From contig NZ_CP133188.1 in NCBI RefSeq assembly GCF_030913635.1, positions 1,488,001-1,552,000 of the forward strand: DNA of 64,000 nt, given 5' to 3'. Position numbers and translations under genes: made by a program. Source of the stretch: Sedimentibacter sp. MB35-C1. Lineage in GTDB: Bacteria > Bacillota > Clostridia > Tissierellales > Sedimentibacteraceae. Positions 35,307 to 43,943 of this stretch are shown one piece after another; position 1 is the first letter of the stretch, and each line of letters begins with the position of its first letter. A model generated the notes under the pieces. That model made no database searches. It saw only the letters and a program-made list of their open reading frames with translations, and was not told the origin of the DNA.

Positions 35307-35354
35307 GCAGCCCGGCCATTATTGGAAGAAGCTGCTGCCGAAATGACGGGCTGC
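35307..35354 (+). terminator. Hairpin after the M20 hydrolase
   Basis: GCAGCCCG (35307-35314) pairs with CGGGCTGC (35347-35354) across a 32-base internal region. The trailing sequence is only moderately T-rich, so its strength is uncertain. Confidence 0.5.
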
Positions 35355-35407
35355 TTAAATTTATGACTTTACCATTAATTCGGAAGGTTTGTATTCACTT
35401 TTTTAGC

Positions 35408-35436
35408 TTGAAAATATTATGATTTTAGTGTATAGT
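35408..35436 (+). promoter_or_regulatory. Promoter of the second MFS gene
   Basis: TTGAAA (35408-35413), a 17-bp spacer and TATAGT (35431-35436), 38 bases before the TTG start. Confidence 0.6.
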
Positions 35437-35473
35437 CTGTATAGTAAAATTTGACATTGAGCCGGAGGAGTAA

Positions 35474-36679
35474 TTGAAAAAGCTATCAATAAAAAGATTA
35501 TATATATTTTTTGGGATTTTTGCAGTATTCAGCAATTTAGCTCATCCGGTTACACCGACAATGTTTATTGAAAAGGGTTTTGAAGATTATCTGTTCGGAG
35601 TTTCATTTGCTGCAATGTCGTTATGCTTTTTTATTGGTTCACTGATTTGGGGAACTGTAGGGGACAGGTATGGGCATGTTAGAGTTATGGCTTTTGTTGG
35701 ACCTATATATGGGGCTTCACAGCTTTTATTCGGTTTAACAAGCACGGTGCTTATGACAATTGTTGCACGGTTGATTGCTGGATTTTTCAGTGCAGGCATG
35801 TATGTGTGCAGTCTGGCTTATTTGGTTAATTTGACTGACCAGAATAACCGAGGACGGAACATGAGCTATTATGTAGCAATAAATTCTGTGGGAGCGGCAT
35901 TTGGATATTTTATAGGGGGAATGCTGGGAAACTATTCAATTACTCCAGTGTTTATTTTGCAAACTTCAGTAATTGTATTGAACGGTATTTTTACATGTCT
36001 TATGCTTGAAGATACCAGCTCGAAGCATACAAAATTTGTTTCAGGAAAGTCGTTGAATCCTTTCAAAGCATACAGCGCAGTAATGGGAAAGATGCCTTTG
36101 ATACTGATAACATTCTTATCTGCGGTATTTTTAACAAGCTTTGCAACAACTGCATATGACAATGCTTTTAACTATTATTTAAGGGATATGTTGGGACTTC
36201 CGTCGTCATATAACGGTGTGATTAAAGCTGTAATAGGCGTTGTGACATTGACGGTAAACTTTACGGTAAACATATACATTGAAAAATATACAGATTCCAG
36301 AAAATCTCTGATAATTGTACTGCTTTTATGCGGTATTTCATCGCTTGCAGTTCCGTTTATTCCGGCACTATATCCATTCTTTATTGCAAATATTGTGTTT
36401 TTTATGTTCAACGCAATATATCTTCCAATACAGCAGGACATTGTTACCAGGGGACAGGACCCAAGCATAGGAGGAATAATATCAGGGATATTTAACTCAG
36501 TAAGAGCAGCCGGAATGATTTTCGGATCGCTGTTTTCAGGATTCATATATGAACTTGGGAGTATACTGCCGTTTTTTTCGGCAGCTTTGGTGTTTTTTAT
36601 AAGCTCAGCAATATCTTTTGCAAACCTGAAACAGTATAAATCTCAAAATACAGAGGTGGCTAATGGATTTACAGATTAA
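35474..36679 (+). CDS. MFS transporter
   Basis: A 401-residue transporter with 12 predicted TM segments. The MFS loop motif is 'LIWGTVGDRYGHVRVM' (about 57-72), and the second-half loop 'YIEKYTDSRKSL' replaces the usual repeat. TTG 35474 is supported by CCGGAGGAG at 35462-35470. It is co-oriented with the RocB-like hydrolase and overlaps a tiny membrane-protein gene at its 3' end. Substrate unknown; peptides or amino-acid derivatives would fit the neighbour. Confidence 0.85.
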   Translation: MKKLSIKRLYIFFGIFAVFSNLAHPVTPTMFIEKGFEDYLFGVSFAAMSLCFFIGSLIWGTVGDRYGHVRVMAFVGPIYGASQLLFGLTSTVLMTIVARLIAGFFSAGMYVCSLAYLVNLTDQNNRGRNMSYYVAINSVGAAFGYFIGGMLGNYSITPVFILQTSVIVLNGIFTCLMLEDTSSKHTKFVSGKSLNPFKAYSAVMGKMPLILITFLSAVFLTSFATTAYDNAFNYYLRDMLGLPSSYNGVIKAVIGVVTLTVNFTVNIYIEKYTDSRKSLIIVLLLCGISSLAVPFIPALYPFFIANIVFFMFNAIYLPIQQDIVTRGQDPSIGGIISGIFNSVRAAGMIFGSLFSGFIYELGSILPFFSAALVFFISSAISFANLKQYKSQNTEVANGFTD

Positions 36680-36803
36680 AATTATAATAGTAGTAATGTT
36701 TTTTGTAATATTGATAAGCATGCAGTATACATTGAATAAAATATTGCTTGCATTGAGAGAGATAAAAGTAATATTGTTGACAAAAAAAGAAAAGCGGGAA
36801 TAA
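36663..36803 (+). CDS. Tiny single-pass membrane protein
   Basis: Forty-six residues overlapping the end of the MFS gene by 17 bases in another frame. One hydrophobic helix ('IKIIIVVMFFVILIS') is followed by a basic tail ending in KKEKRE. A GAGGTGG site lies just ahead of the ATG. The overlap and site suggest translational coupling to the transporter, possibly as an accessory subunit. Confidence 0.55.
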   Translation: MDLQIKIIIVVMFFVILISMQYTLNKILLALREIKVILLTKKEKRE

Positions 36804-36848
36804 TTTATATTATTTCAATCATAATAATCTTGTGATAAGGAGGTAATT

Positions 36849-37034
36849 ATGGCTGAAAAAAATGCAAAAAAGAAAAAGGAACTCACGCCTGATGATTTAA
36901 TGAAGCTTGAAATAGCAAAAGAAATAGGTCTGATGGACAAAGTAAAAGAGCTTGGGTGGGGAGGACTCACTGCCAAGGAAACCGGCAGAATAGGCGGTTT
37001 GATGACTGCTAAGAAAAAACAAAGGAAGAAATAG
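36849..37034 (+). CDS. Alpha/beta-type small acid-soluble spore protein
   Basis: A 61-residue DNA-binding spore protein. The two conserved SASP segments are visible: 'KLEIAKEIGLMDKVKELGWG' and 'AKETGRIGGLMTAKKK'. Such proteins coat spore DNA and protect it from UV and heat, and are made in the forespore late in sporulation. The GATAAGGAGG site ahead of the ATG is strong. The protein is the best evidence in the window that the organism forms spores. The Lys-rich N- and C-termini are typical of clostridial SspF-like versions. Confidence 0.85.
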   Translation: MAEKNAKKKKELTPDDLMKLEIAKEIGLMDKVKELGWGGLTAKETGRIGGLMTAKKKQRKK

Positions 37035-37035
37035 G

Positions 37036-37785
37036 ATGCTCAATAAAAGCTACAAAGAATTTTCGCAAATTTATGATTTGCTGATGGATGACATAGATTA
37101 TGAAAAATGGACATCCTTTATAATAAATAATACCGGAAATATCGGAGGCGGCAAAAAAATTCTTGAGGCTGCATGCGGAACCGGCAGTATAACAAAGTTA
37201 CTGGCAGAAAATGAGTACAAAGTTACTGCATTTGACCTTTCACAGGACATGCTTATGAGAGCGTACGAGAAGCTGGGACGCAGTCCGGTTGTTAAGCTGC
37301 TCAACATGGATATGGCAGATTTTAAAATTGACGACAAATTCCATGCTGCCATATGTTGTTGCGACGGAATAAATTATCTTACTTTTGAAAAAACTGAAAA
37401 TTTTTTTGCAAATATATACAATCATCTGGGTGATGATTCCATATTTATTTTTGATATGAGCACAGAATTTAAGTATAAATCAATGTTCAATGAAACTTAT
37501 GTGTATGATGACGGTGAAATTTTTTATGTTTGGGAAAATATGGCGAATGAAAAAAATAATTCTGTAGATATTGAAATAAATTTTTTTGTTAAGGACTCGT
37601 CAAATAAATATACAAGAATAAATGAAATTCAGACTCAGTATGTACATAATGCAAAAAAAATTACGGAACTTTTAAAAAAAATCGGCTTTTCACATATTGA
37701 AGTTTACGGTGATTATAGTGATAAGATGTATAATAATACTTCTATGAGAGCGGTTTTTTGCGCTAAGAAAGAGAGGAAACAATAA
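37036..37785 (+). CDS. Class I SAM-dependent methyltransferase
   Basis: A 249-residue Rossmann-fold methyltransferase. Motif I is 'ILEAACGTGSITKLLAE' (about residues 41-57), motif II carries the acidic 'TAFDLSQDMLMRA', and 'LLNMDMADFKI' and 'CCDGINYL' correspond to motifs III-IV. The N-terminal 'FSQIYDLLMDDIDYEKW' is typical of a widespread clostridial family of unknown substrate. It starts one base after the spore-protein stop and overlaps the Hsp33 start (TAATG), so the three genes form one operon. Confidence 0.88.
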   Translation: MLNKSYKEFSQIYDLLMDDIDYEKWTSFIINNTGNIGGGKKILEAACGTGSITKLLAENEYKVTAFDLSQDMLMRAYEKLGRSPVVKLLNMDMADFKIDDKFHAAICCCDGINYLTFEKTENFFANIYNHLGDDSIFIFDMSTEFKYKSMFNETYVYDDGEIFYVWENMANEKNNSVDIEINFFVKDSSNKYTRINEIQTQYVHNAKKITELLKKIGFSHIEVYGDYSDKMYNNTSMRAVFCAKKERKQ

Positions 37786-38669
37786 TGGATTACATGATAA
37801 GGGCAATAGATAAGAAGCATACATTTAGATTATTTATGATTAAATCCACAAATACGGTTGAGGAAGCGAGGAGGCATCACAATACGACGCCAACAGCATC
37901 AGCTGCATTGGGAAGGACGCTGACTGCGGCCCTGATGATGGGTTATATGATGAAAAATGAAGATGATAAACTCACTATAAATATAAATGGCGGAGGTCCA
38001 ATAGGTACTATTTTGACAGTTTCCGACAACAGAGGGCATGTAAAGGGCTATGTTGATAATCCTAATGTTGATTTACCGCTGAAACCAAATGGCAAGCTTG
38101 ATGTGGGCGGAGCAGTAGGAGTTAACGGCAAAGTTACGGTAATGATGGACTTAGGACTAAAAGATCCTTATGTAGGCAGTACAGACATTGTTACAGGAGA
38201 AATAGGGGATGACATAGCTATGTATTACTGTCAGTCTGAACAGCAAAATTCTGCTGTAGCACTAGGTGTATTAATTGACAGAGACTATAGTGTCAAGTCT
38301 GCAGGCGGTTTTATAGTTCAGACTCTTCCGTTTATTGAAGAAGAAGATTTGGCAAAACTTGAAGTGGTGTTGGGAAGCCTTAAATCGGTTTCTGAATATT
38401 TTGAAAATGATTATGATGTCGAAAAGATTGCAAAGGAAATTTTCAACAGCTTTGATATTGAAATAACGGATAAGATTCCAGTTGGATTTAAATGTGATTG
38501 TTCTGAAGAGAGAATGGAGCAGGCGCTTATGACTATAGGCAAAGATGATTTGAAACAGCTGATAGAAGAGGACGAAAAAATAGAAACAGTATGCCATTTT
38601 TGTAATGAAAAATATGTTTTTAAAGGTGAAAAGTTAAAGAATATTTTAAAATTTATTGAAGAAAATTAA
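37785..38669 (+). CDS. hslO: Redox-regulated chaperone Hsp33
   Basis: A 294-residue cytoplasmic holdase that is activated by oxidation. The N-terminal substrate-binding domain has 'TASAALGRTLTAALMMGYMM' and 'GGGPIGTILTVSDNRGHVKG'. The C-terminal zinc centre has the four cysteines as CDC (about 244-246) and CHFC (about 275-278), matching the family CxC/CxxC motif. The length is normal. It follows the methyltransferase with a 1-base overlap. Confidence 0.95.
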   Translation: MDYMIRAIDKKHTFRLFMIKSTNTVEEARRHHNTTPTASAALGRTLTAALMMGYMMKNEDDKLTININGGGPIGTILTVSDNRGHVKGYVDNPNVDLPLKPNGKLDVGGAVGVNGKVTVMMDLGLKDPYVGSTDIVTGEIGDDIAMYYCQSEQQNSAVALGVLIDRDYSVKSAGGFIVQTLPFIEEEDLAKLEVVLGSLKSVSEYFENDYDVEKIAKEIFNSFDIEITDKIPVGFKCDCSEERMEQALMTIGKDDLKQLIEEDEKIETVCHFCNEKYVFKGEKLKNILKFIEEN

Positions 38670-38721
38670 CTTTTCTGAATTTTCATTTATTGTAAAATTA
38701 TACAAACAATATAAATTTTAT

Positions 38722-38755
38722 AAGAGGCTTTCCAATTAAATTGCGAAAGTCTTTT
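38722..38755 (+). terminator. Terminator after hslO
   Basis: AAGAGGCTTTC pairs with GAAAGTCTTTT (two G-T pairs) around a 12-base loop, ending in a T run. The remaining ~290 bases to the next gene are very AT-rich with no gene visible. Confidence 0.7.
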
Positions 38756-39043
38756 ATTGTATTTTAATACATAAAATACAATAAAATTTCTTTGCGGGTG
38801 ATTTTTAAAAAATGGAATTTAAAACATTAACATTAAAATTTTATAAATAGTTTTTTGGAAATTTTTTTTGTTTGCAACTCACCATCCAGCTAGCTTTGAG
38901 CCTTTTTCAGCATGAGATTTTTACTGAAGAACCTGAAACAAAAATAAAATTAGACTTCCATTTGCAAAAAAAAGGTGATAATATATTAACAAAATCAAAA
39001 ATACAAATGCATAAAATATAGAACCATTAATGGAGGCTAGATT

Positions 39044-40447
39044 ATGTTTAATGTACCTATGAAATTTGTTGAACTTATATTTGAGCAATCGGGAATTGTT
39101 TCTGTAACAGACAAAGAAGGCTGTTATATTTATGTAAATAAAAAATGGCAGGAAGATACCGGCATATCTGAAAAAGAAGCCATAGGAAAGTACAATCATG
39201 ATCTTATTGAAGGATCGAGAGCATTATCAGCCATAAAATCGGGGAAAGTGCTTACTGCGGATTTTTTTATTAGAAGAATAGATGGGAAAAGCCTGCCGGG
39301 GATTATGACTTATGTTCCTATACATGATAAAAAAAATGATATTATAGGCTGTTATATTTCTTCATCATTTTCATGTATAGAAAAGGCGTTGGAATTTTCG
39401 GAGAGGCTGGAGGCTGTTACTGAGGAATATGAATTCCTCAAAAAAGAAATGCGAAAAAGAAGTGGAGTTAAGTACTCTATAGATGATATAATAGGCCAAA
39501 GTGATGCTGTAAAACGCTTGAAAGAAAACATTTATCTTGCAGGAGCATCGGATTCGACAGTCCTTATAGAAGGTGAAACAGGTACAGGAAAGGAATTAGT
39601 GGCTCATTCAATCCATAGCTGCAGTCTGAGAAATATTTTTTCGTTTGTTAAGGTTAATTGTTCTGCCATTCCGGCAACACTTATGGAATCAGAGTTTTTT
39701 GGATATGAAGAAGGTACCTTTACGGGAGCAAAAAAAGGCGGCAAACGAGGGAAATTTGAGATGGCACACCTTGGGAGTATTTTTCTTGATGAAATAAATC
39801 AAATGGATCTCACCATCCAGCCAAAGCTGCTGAGAGTTCTTCAGGAAAAAGAAATAGAAAGAATTGGCTCAAGTGAAAGTACGCCTATTGATACAAGAGT
39901 TATTTCGGCATCTAATGTTTCACTTAGTGAAATGGTAAAGCACAGCAATTTCAGAGATGATTTGTTTTACAGGCTTAATATAATAAATATAGTTATTCCT
40001 CCTCTTAGAAAAAGAAGAGAAGATATACCAGATTTAGCAGACAGCATAATATATAAACTTAATAAAAAGTTGGACAGACCTATAGAGGGAATTTCATCTA
40101 GAGCTTTGACATATCTTAAACAAAGAGATTGGCCGGGAAACGTGAGGGAACTTCAGAATATAATCGAAAGAGCTATGAATGTATCTATGGGCAGAAGTAT
40201 TACTTTGGATGATATTAAAAAAATAGAAACTGTGAATATTCATAAATGGGATAACAAATCTGATTCTAGCGAAATACTTCGCAGCTCAGATGCTTCGCTG
40301 GCGGATAAAAAACAAAGTATAGAAAAAGATGCAATTATAAATGCATTGAAATCATGCGATTATAACAGAACAAAGGCAGCAAAAGATTTAGGCATTTCAA
40401 GGACTTTACTATATCAAAAAATTAAAAAATATAATATTGATCTCTAA
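39044..40447 (+). CDS. Sigma-54-dependent activator (PAS, AAA+, Fis HTH)
   Basis: A 467-residue enhancer-binding protein. A PAS sensor (about 5-115, 'GIVSVTDKEGCYIYVNKKWQ') is joined by a coiled linker to an AAA+ domain (about 148-375) with Walker A 'GETGTGKE', the sigma-54 contact loop 'GTFTGAKKGG' (GAFTGA variant with Thr), Walker B 'GSIFLDEI' and 'RDDLFYRLNI'. The C-terminal Fis-type HTH is 'NRTKAAKDLGISRTLLYQKI'. It almost certainly activates the -24/-12 promoter at 40640 in front of the dehydrogenase/hydroxylase operon, using palindromic sites in between. The PAS ligand may be the pathway's substrate. Confidence 0.93.
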   Translation: MFNVPMKFVELIFEQSGIVSVTDKEGCYIYVNKKWQEDTGISEKEAIGKYNHDLIEGSRALSAIKSGKVLTADFFIRRIDGKSLPGIMTYVPIHDKKNDIIGCYISSSFSCIEKALEFSERLEAVTEEYEFLKKEMRKRSGVKYSIDDIIGQSDAVKRLKENIYLAGASDSTVLIEGETGTGKELVAHSIHSCSLRNIFSFVKVNCSAIPATLMESEFFGYEEGTFTGAKKGGKRGKFEMAHLGSIFLDEINQMDLTIQPKLLRVLQEKEIERIGSSESTPIDTRVISASNVSLSEMVKHSNFRDDLFYRLNIINIVIPPLRKRREDIPDLADSIIYKLNKKLDRPIEGISSRALTYLKQRDWPGNVRELQNIIERAMNVSMGRSITLDDIKKIETVNIHKWDNKSDSSEILRSSDASLADKKQSIEKDAIINALKSCDYNRTKAAKDLGISRTLLYQKIKKYNIDL

Positions 40448-40454
40448 AAGGATG

Positions 40455-40496
40455 TGTAAACATAAGTTTACAAAAATGTGTAAACATAAGTTTACA
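40455..40496 (+). promoter_or_regulatory. Two tandem 18-bp palindromes, likely activator sites
   Basis: TGTAAACATAAGTTTACA occurs identically at 40455-40472 and 40479-40496, 24 bp apart start to start. They lie 145-185 bp upstream of the sigma-54 promoter, the usual distance for an enhancer site. Confidence 0.75.
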
Positions 40497-40525
40497 GTGT
40501 ACACGAGTGTGTGCACTTTTTTTTT
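40496..40525 (+). terminator. Terminator after the sigma-54 activator gene
   Basis: AGTGTACAC (40496-40504) pairs with GTGTGCACT (40509-40517, one T-G pair), then a run of T. It separates the activator gene from its target operon. Confidence 0.75.
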
Positions 40526-40639
40526 GCTTTTTGATAAGAAAACAGTCTTATAAAAAATAATTTTATAAATGATAAAACTGCTAATTTATAATGTTTGTTT
40601 ATTATCTAACGATTTTGATAAAATGAATTATTTATTTAT

Positions 40640-40656
40640 TGGCATGCTAATTGCTT
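40640..40656 (+). promoter_or_regulatory. Sigma-54 promoter (-24/-12) of the catabolic operon
   Basis: TGGCATGCTAATTGCTT fits TGGCAC-N5-TTGCW closely: GG at 40641-40642 and GC at 40653-40654 are correctly spaced. The start codon lies about 85 bases downstream. Confidence 0.85.
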
Positions 40657-40691
40657 ATTTTTATATATGTGTTATGAAATTAACAATAAAC

Positions 40692-40707
40692 TGTAAACAG
40701 CTTTACA
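40692..40707 (+). promoter_or_regulatory. Third TGTAAA palindrome, in the 5' untranslated region
   Basis: TGTAAACAGCTTTACA has the same arms as the upstream pair but lies between the promoter and the first start codon. It could bind the activator or a roadblock repressor. Confidence 0.55.
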
Positions 40708-40741
40708 GCTTGTTAGCAGAAAAGGAAGGAAGGTAGTAGAA

Positions 40742-41884
40742 ATGTTTGATTTCACAGAGAGCCAGCTGGAGCTTCAACAAACAGTACGTTCATTTGTTAA
40801 AGAACATCTTGATCCAAACCTTGAATTAATCGATAAAGGTGAATATCAAAAAGAGCTTTTTAAGGAATGGTGCAAAACAGGACTTGTATGTTTAGTGGCT
40901 CCGAAGGCTGTAGGCGGAATAGAGCTTGATACCAAGAGCTGCGCAATAGTGATGGAAGAACTGGGTTACGGCGATGTAGGAATAGCTACTGGCTTTGGGG
41001 CCAATAACCTTGGATCGTATCCACTTTTGATTTCGGGCAATCTTGAGCAGCAAAAGCAACACTTTGGACCCATACTTGAAGGTAAATTCGGAGCATTTGC
41101 TCTTACAGAACCTGGAGCAGGCTCAGATGCAGGTGCAGTTGCTACAACTGCAGATCGAAAGGGCGACGAATACATACTGAATGGAAACAAATGCTTTATT
41201 ACTCAGGGAGGATATGCCATTGATATGGAATCATCAATGGTTGTGTTCGCATCTACAGACAGAACTTTAGGGAGCAAGGGTCTGAGTGCTTTTCTAGTAA
41301 AAGGCGGAACCCCTGGATTAAAACTTGGAAAAATAGAAGATAAAATGGGAATAAGAGGTTCTCAGACTGTTGAATTGGTAATAGAAGATTTGCATGTTCC
41401 TGTATCAGCACGACTTGGAGAAGAGGGCGAAGGCATGAAAATAGCCATGAAGACCTTGGATTCAGGAAGGTTAATGGTTGCAGCTCAGGCAGTTGGATGT
41501 TGTCAGAAAGCATTAGATTTAACAGTAGAATTTGTAAAGAGCCATATGGAAGGGCAAAAACCTCTGCACAAACAACAGGCTATAGCATTTAAAATTGCAG
41601 AAATGGAAGCTACAACAGTAGCTGCAAGACAGCTTGTTCACAGAGGAGCATTCTTGAAGGACAGTAAGCAGCCATATTCCCACCATTCGGCAGTTACAAA
41701 ATTGTTCACTACTGAAGCAGCAATGAAAGTAGCAAATTCAGCTATGGAAATAATGGGCTCTTACGGATATACAAAAGACTCAAAAATAGAAAAAGTATGG
41801 AGAGACGCAAGAATTCTTTCTATCTATGAAGGAACCAACCAGATTCAAAGGCTTGTTATTGCAGGCGGATTGCTGAGAAAGTAG
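40742..41884 (+). CDS. Acyl-CoA dehydrogenase (catalytic subunit candidate)
   Basis: A 380-residue FAD enzyme that introduces an alpha-beta double bond into an acyl-CoA. It carries the family signatures 'FALTEPGAGSDAGAVATTA', 'KCFITQGG', 'MGSYGYTKDSKIEKVWRDAR' and 'YEGTNQIQR', whose Glu is the expected catalytic base. It is the first gene of the sigma-54 operon. The gap to the second dehydrogenase is 19 bases. It should pass electrons to an electron-transfer flavoprotein. The particular acyl-CoA is unknown. Confidence 0.93.
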   Translation: MFDFTESQLELQQTVRSFVKEHLDPNLELIDKGEYQKELFKEWCKTGLVCLVAPKAVGGIELDTKSCAIVMEELGYGDVGIATGFGANNLGSYPLLISGNLEQQKQHFGPILEGKFGAFALTEPGAGSDAGAVATTADRKGDEYILNGNKCFITQGGYAIDMESSMVVFASTDRTLGSKGLSAFLVKGGTPGLKLGKIEDKMGIRGSQTVELVIEDLHVPVSARLGEEGEGMKIAMKTLDSGRLMVAAQAVGCCQKALDLTVEFVKSHMEGQKPLHKQQAIAFKIAEMEATTVAARQLVHRGAFLKDSKQPYSHHSAVTKLFTTEAAMKVANSAMEIMGSYGYTKDSKIEKVWRDARILSIYEGTNQIQRLVIAGGLLRK

Positions 41885-41903
41885 AAAGGCGGGAGGTGTA
41901 GAT

Positions 41904-43028
41904 ATGAAAATGAAGTTAACTGAAAAGCAAAAACTTATGAAAAAAGGATTTGCAGATTTTGCAAAATCTCAGCTGGAACCAGTAGCATTCGAAGATGACA
42001 GAAACGCAAGATTTCCAGAAGAGGTAATAAAAAGCGCTGCAGAAAAAAATTATTTTGGACTTACTATTTCAAAAGAATATGGCGGTATGGATTCTGATTT
42101 TACAAGCGTAGCATTAATGGCAGAAGAATTCGGGAAGTACAACGGCTCTATTGCTGCTTCAATCGTAGCTCACGTGGTTATGGCCGAGCAGACAATATTA
42201 AAATACGGTACAGAAGATCAGAAAAAGAAATATTTGCCCGAAATGGTCAAAGGAAACAAATTGGGAGCATATGCCTATGTTGAACCGGGAGCATCTTTAG
42301 GGTCAGGTGAAAACAAAGTAGTAGCAGTAAAAAAAGGAAATGGTTACGAGCTTACAGGTAAAAAGACTTTTGTTGCAAACGGTGGAGCAGCAGGAGTATA
42401 TGTTGTTATAGCTCAAGACAGTCAAACAGAAGGTAAAAATAGCTATTCTGCATTTATTGTGGATTCAAGTGATATTAAATCAGTAAGAAATGTTGACAAA
42501 CTCGGATTGAGATCTTTCCCGACTGCAGAAGTTGAGTTCTCAAATGCAAAAGCTCAGCTTTTAGGACAAGAACACGAAGGAATTAAGATTGCAGCTGAAA
42601 TTCAGTCAAGAGCAGATATAGCATTTGCAGCTGTAGGAGTTGGAATTGCCGGAGCAGCATTGGAAAAGAGTGTTGATCACAGCAAACTGCGTGTTCAATT
42701 TGGATCGCCTATAGGAAGGCTTCAAGCTGTTCAGTGGATGCTTGCCGAAATGGCATCAGAATTGCACACACTTGATATTTTGACCTGTAATGCTGTAGCA
42801 GAGGTTGAAAATGGCAGTGATTATGTTATGGATGCTGCATATCTTAAAATGTTTGCTAATAAAGCTGCATTCCAAATTGGTACAAATGCTGTTCAGATAC
42901 ATGGAGGAACAGGATACAGCAGAGAAGCAGAAATTGAAAGATATTTCAGAGATCTCAGAGGGTTGTTTAACTTTGATGGTATAAACAACTATCCTGAAAA
43001 AATTATAGCAGGCAATTTATTAAAATAA
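41904..43028 (+). CDS. Acyl-CoA dehydrogenase-like protein lacking the usual catalytic Glu
   Basis: A 374-residue paralogue with the same fold ('YAYVEPGASLGSGENKVVAV', 'GKKTFVANGG', 'QIHGGTGYSREAEIERYFRD'). At the position of 'YEGTNQIQR' it reads 'FDGINNYPE', so the catalytic Glu is replaced by Asp and the motif has drifted. The adjacent catalytic paralogue suggests a heteromeric enzyme in which this subunit is structural or binds substrate, as described for mycobacterial sterol ACAD pairs. It may instead be an active enzyme with a displaced base. GGGAGGTG sets the start. Confidence 0.88.
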   Translation: MKMKLTEKQKLMKKGFADFAKSQLEPVAFEDDRNARFPEEVIKSAAEKNYFGLTISKEYGGMDSDFTSVALMAEEFGKYNGSIAASIVAHVVMAEQTILKYGTEDQKKKYLPEMVKGNKLGAYAYVEPGASLGSGENKVVAVKKGNGYELTGKKTFVANGGAAGVYVVIAQDSQTEGKNSYSAFIVDSSDIKSVRNVDKLGLRSFPTAEVEFSNAKAQLLGQEHEGIKIAAEIQSRADIAFAAVGVGIAGAALEKSVDHSKLRVQFGSPIGRLQAVQWMLAEMASELHTLDILTCNAVAEVENGSDYVMDAAYLKMFANKAAFQIGTNAVQIHGGTGYSREAEIERYFRDLRGLFNFDGINNYPEKIIAGNLLK

Positions 43029-43056
43029 ATAACTTAAATTGAAGGAGGTGCCTTAA

Positions 43057-43941
43057 TTGAATATTTTACATGATTTTGAATATTTTAAACCGGGCAACAA
43101 AAAGGAAGCCTTAGAGTTAGTGAAAAAATACGGAAACAAGGCAAAAGTCTTGGCCGGAGGAACAGACCTTGTCATTATGATGAAGGAGAAAATGATAAAA
43201 CCAGACTACGTAATTGATATAAGTGATCTTAATGAGCTTAAAGGCATTACGTATGAAGAAGGAAAGGGTGCTGAAGTATACGCATGTACTAAAGTTGCGG
43301 ATATTGAGTCATCAGAAGACCTTAAAAGAAAATATCCGGCTCTTGCTTATGCAGCAAGTCAGCTTGGTTCACACCAGGTTAGAGTTATGGCGACTATGGG
43401 AGGAAACTGCTGCCACTCATCACCAGCAGCTGAAACACCTGCTCCATTGTCAGCACTGGGAGCTAAAGTAGTCATTGCCAGCCTTGAAGGCGAAAGAGAA
43501 ATGCCTATTGAAGATTTCATACAAGGAAACAGAAGGAACGATTTAAAAGAAGGAGAAATATTATATAAATTTAAACTTCCAGAACCTGAAAAAAATTCTG
43601 CATGCCGTTACGGACATATTGGATTAAGAGATGCAATGGAAATAGATTGCGCCAACATGGCAGCAAATATACAGCTTGAAGATGATAAAGAAACAATTAA
43701 AAAAGTTAAGCTAGTTATGGGATCAGTTGCTATAAAACCGCTGATTTCAAAAGCTGTTCCTGCTCTCCTTGAAGGAAAGAAACTTACAGAGGAACTAATT
43801 GAAAAAACAGGCGAAGCAGCACAAGGTGAAGCAAAGCCGATTTCTGATGTTAGAGCTTCTGCTGAATACAGAAAAGATGTAATAGCAGCTCTGGCACGCA
43901 GACTTGTAAAAGAAGCTTATGAAGCTGCAAAGGAGGCGTAG
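43057..43941 (+). CDS. Molybdenum hydroxylase, FAD-binding subunit
   Basis: A 294-residue FAD subunit of the xanthine dehydrogenase/CO dehydrogenase family (CoxM/XdhB-like). The FAD motifs are 'AKVLAGGTDLVIMMKE' and 'ATMGGNCCHSSPAAETPAPL'. It lacks the extra [4Fe-4S] insertion of 4-hydroxybenzoyl-CoA reductase. TTG 43057 is supported by GAAGGAGGTG at 43041-43050. It is followed by the iron-sulphur and molybdopterin subunits with gaps of 2-3 bases, forming the complete heterotrimer. Confidence 0.92.
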   Translation: MNILHDFEYFKPGNKKEALELVKKYGNKAKVLAGGTDLVIMMKEKMIKPDYVIDISDLNELKGITYEEGKGAEVYACTKVADIESSEDLKRKYPALAYAASQLGSHQVRVMATMGGNCCHSSPAAETPAPLSALGAKVVIASLEGEREMPIEDFIQGNRRNDLKEGEILYKFKLPEPEKNSACRYGHIGLRDAMEIDCANMAANIQLEDDKETIKKVKLVMGSVAIKPLISKAVPALLEGKKLTEELIEKTGEAAQGEAKPISDVRASAEYRKDVIAALARRLVKEAYEAAKEA

Positions 43942-43943
43942 AA

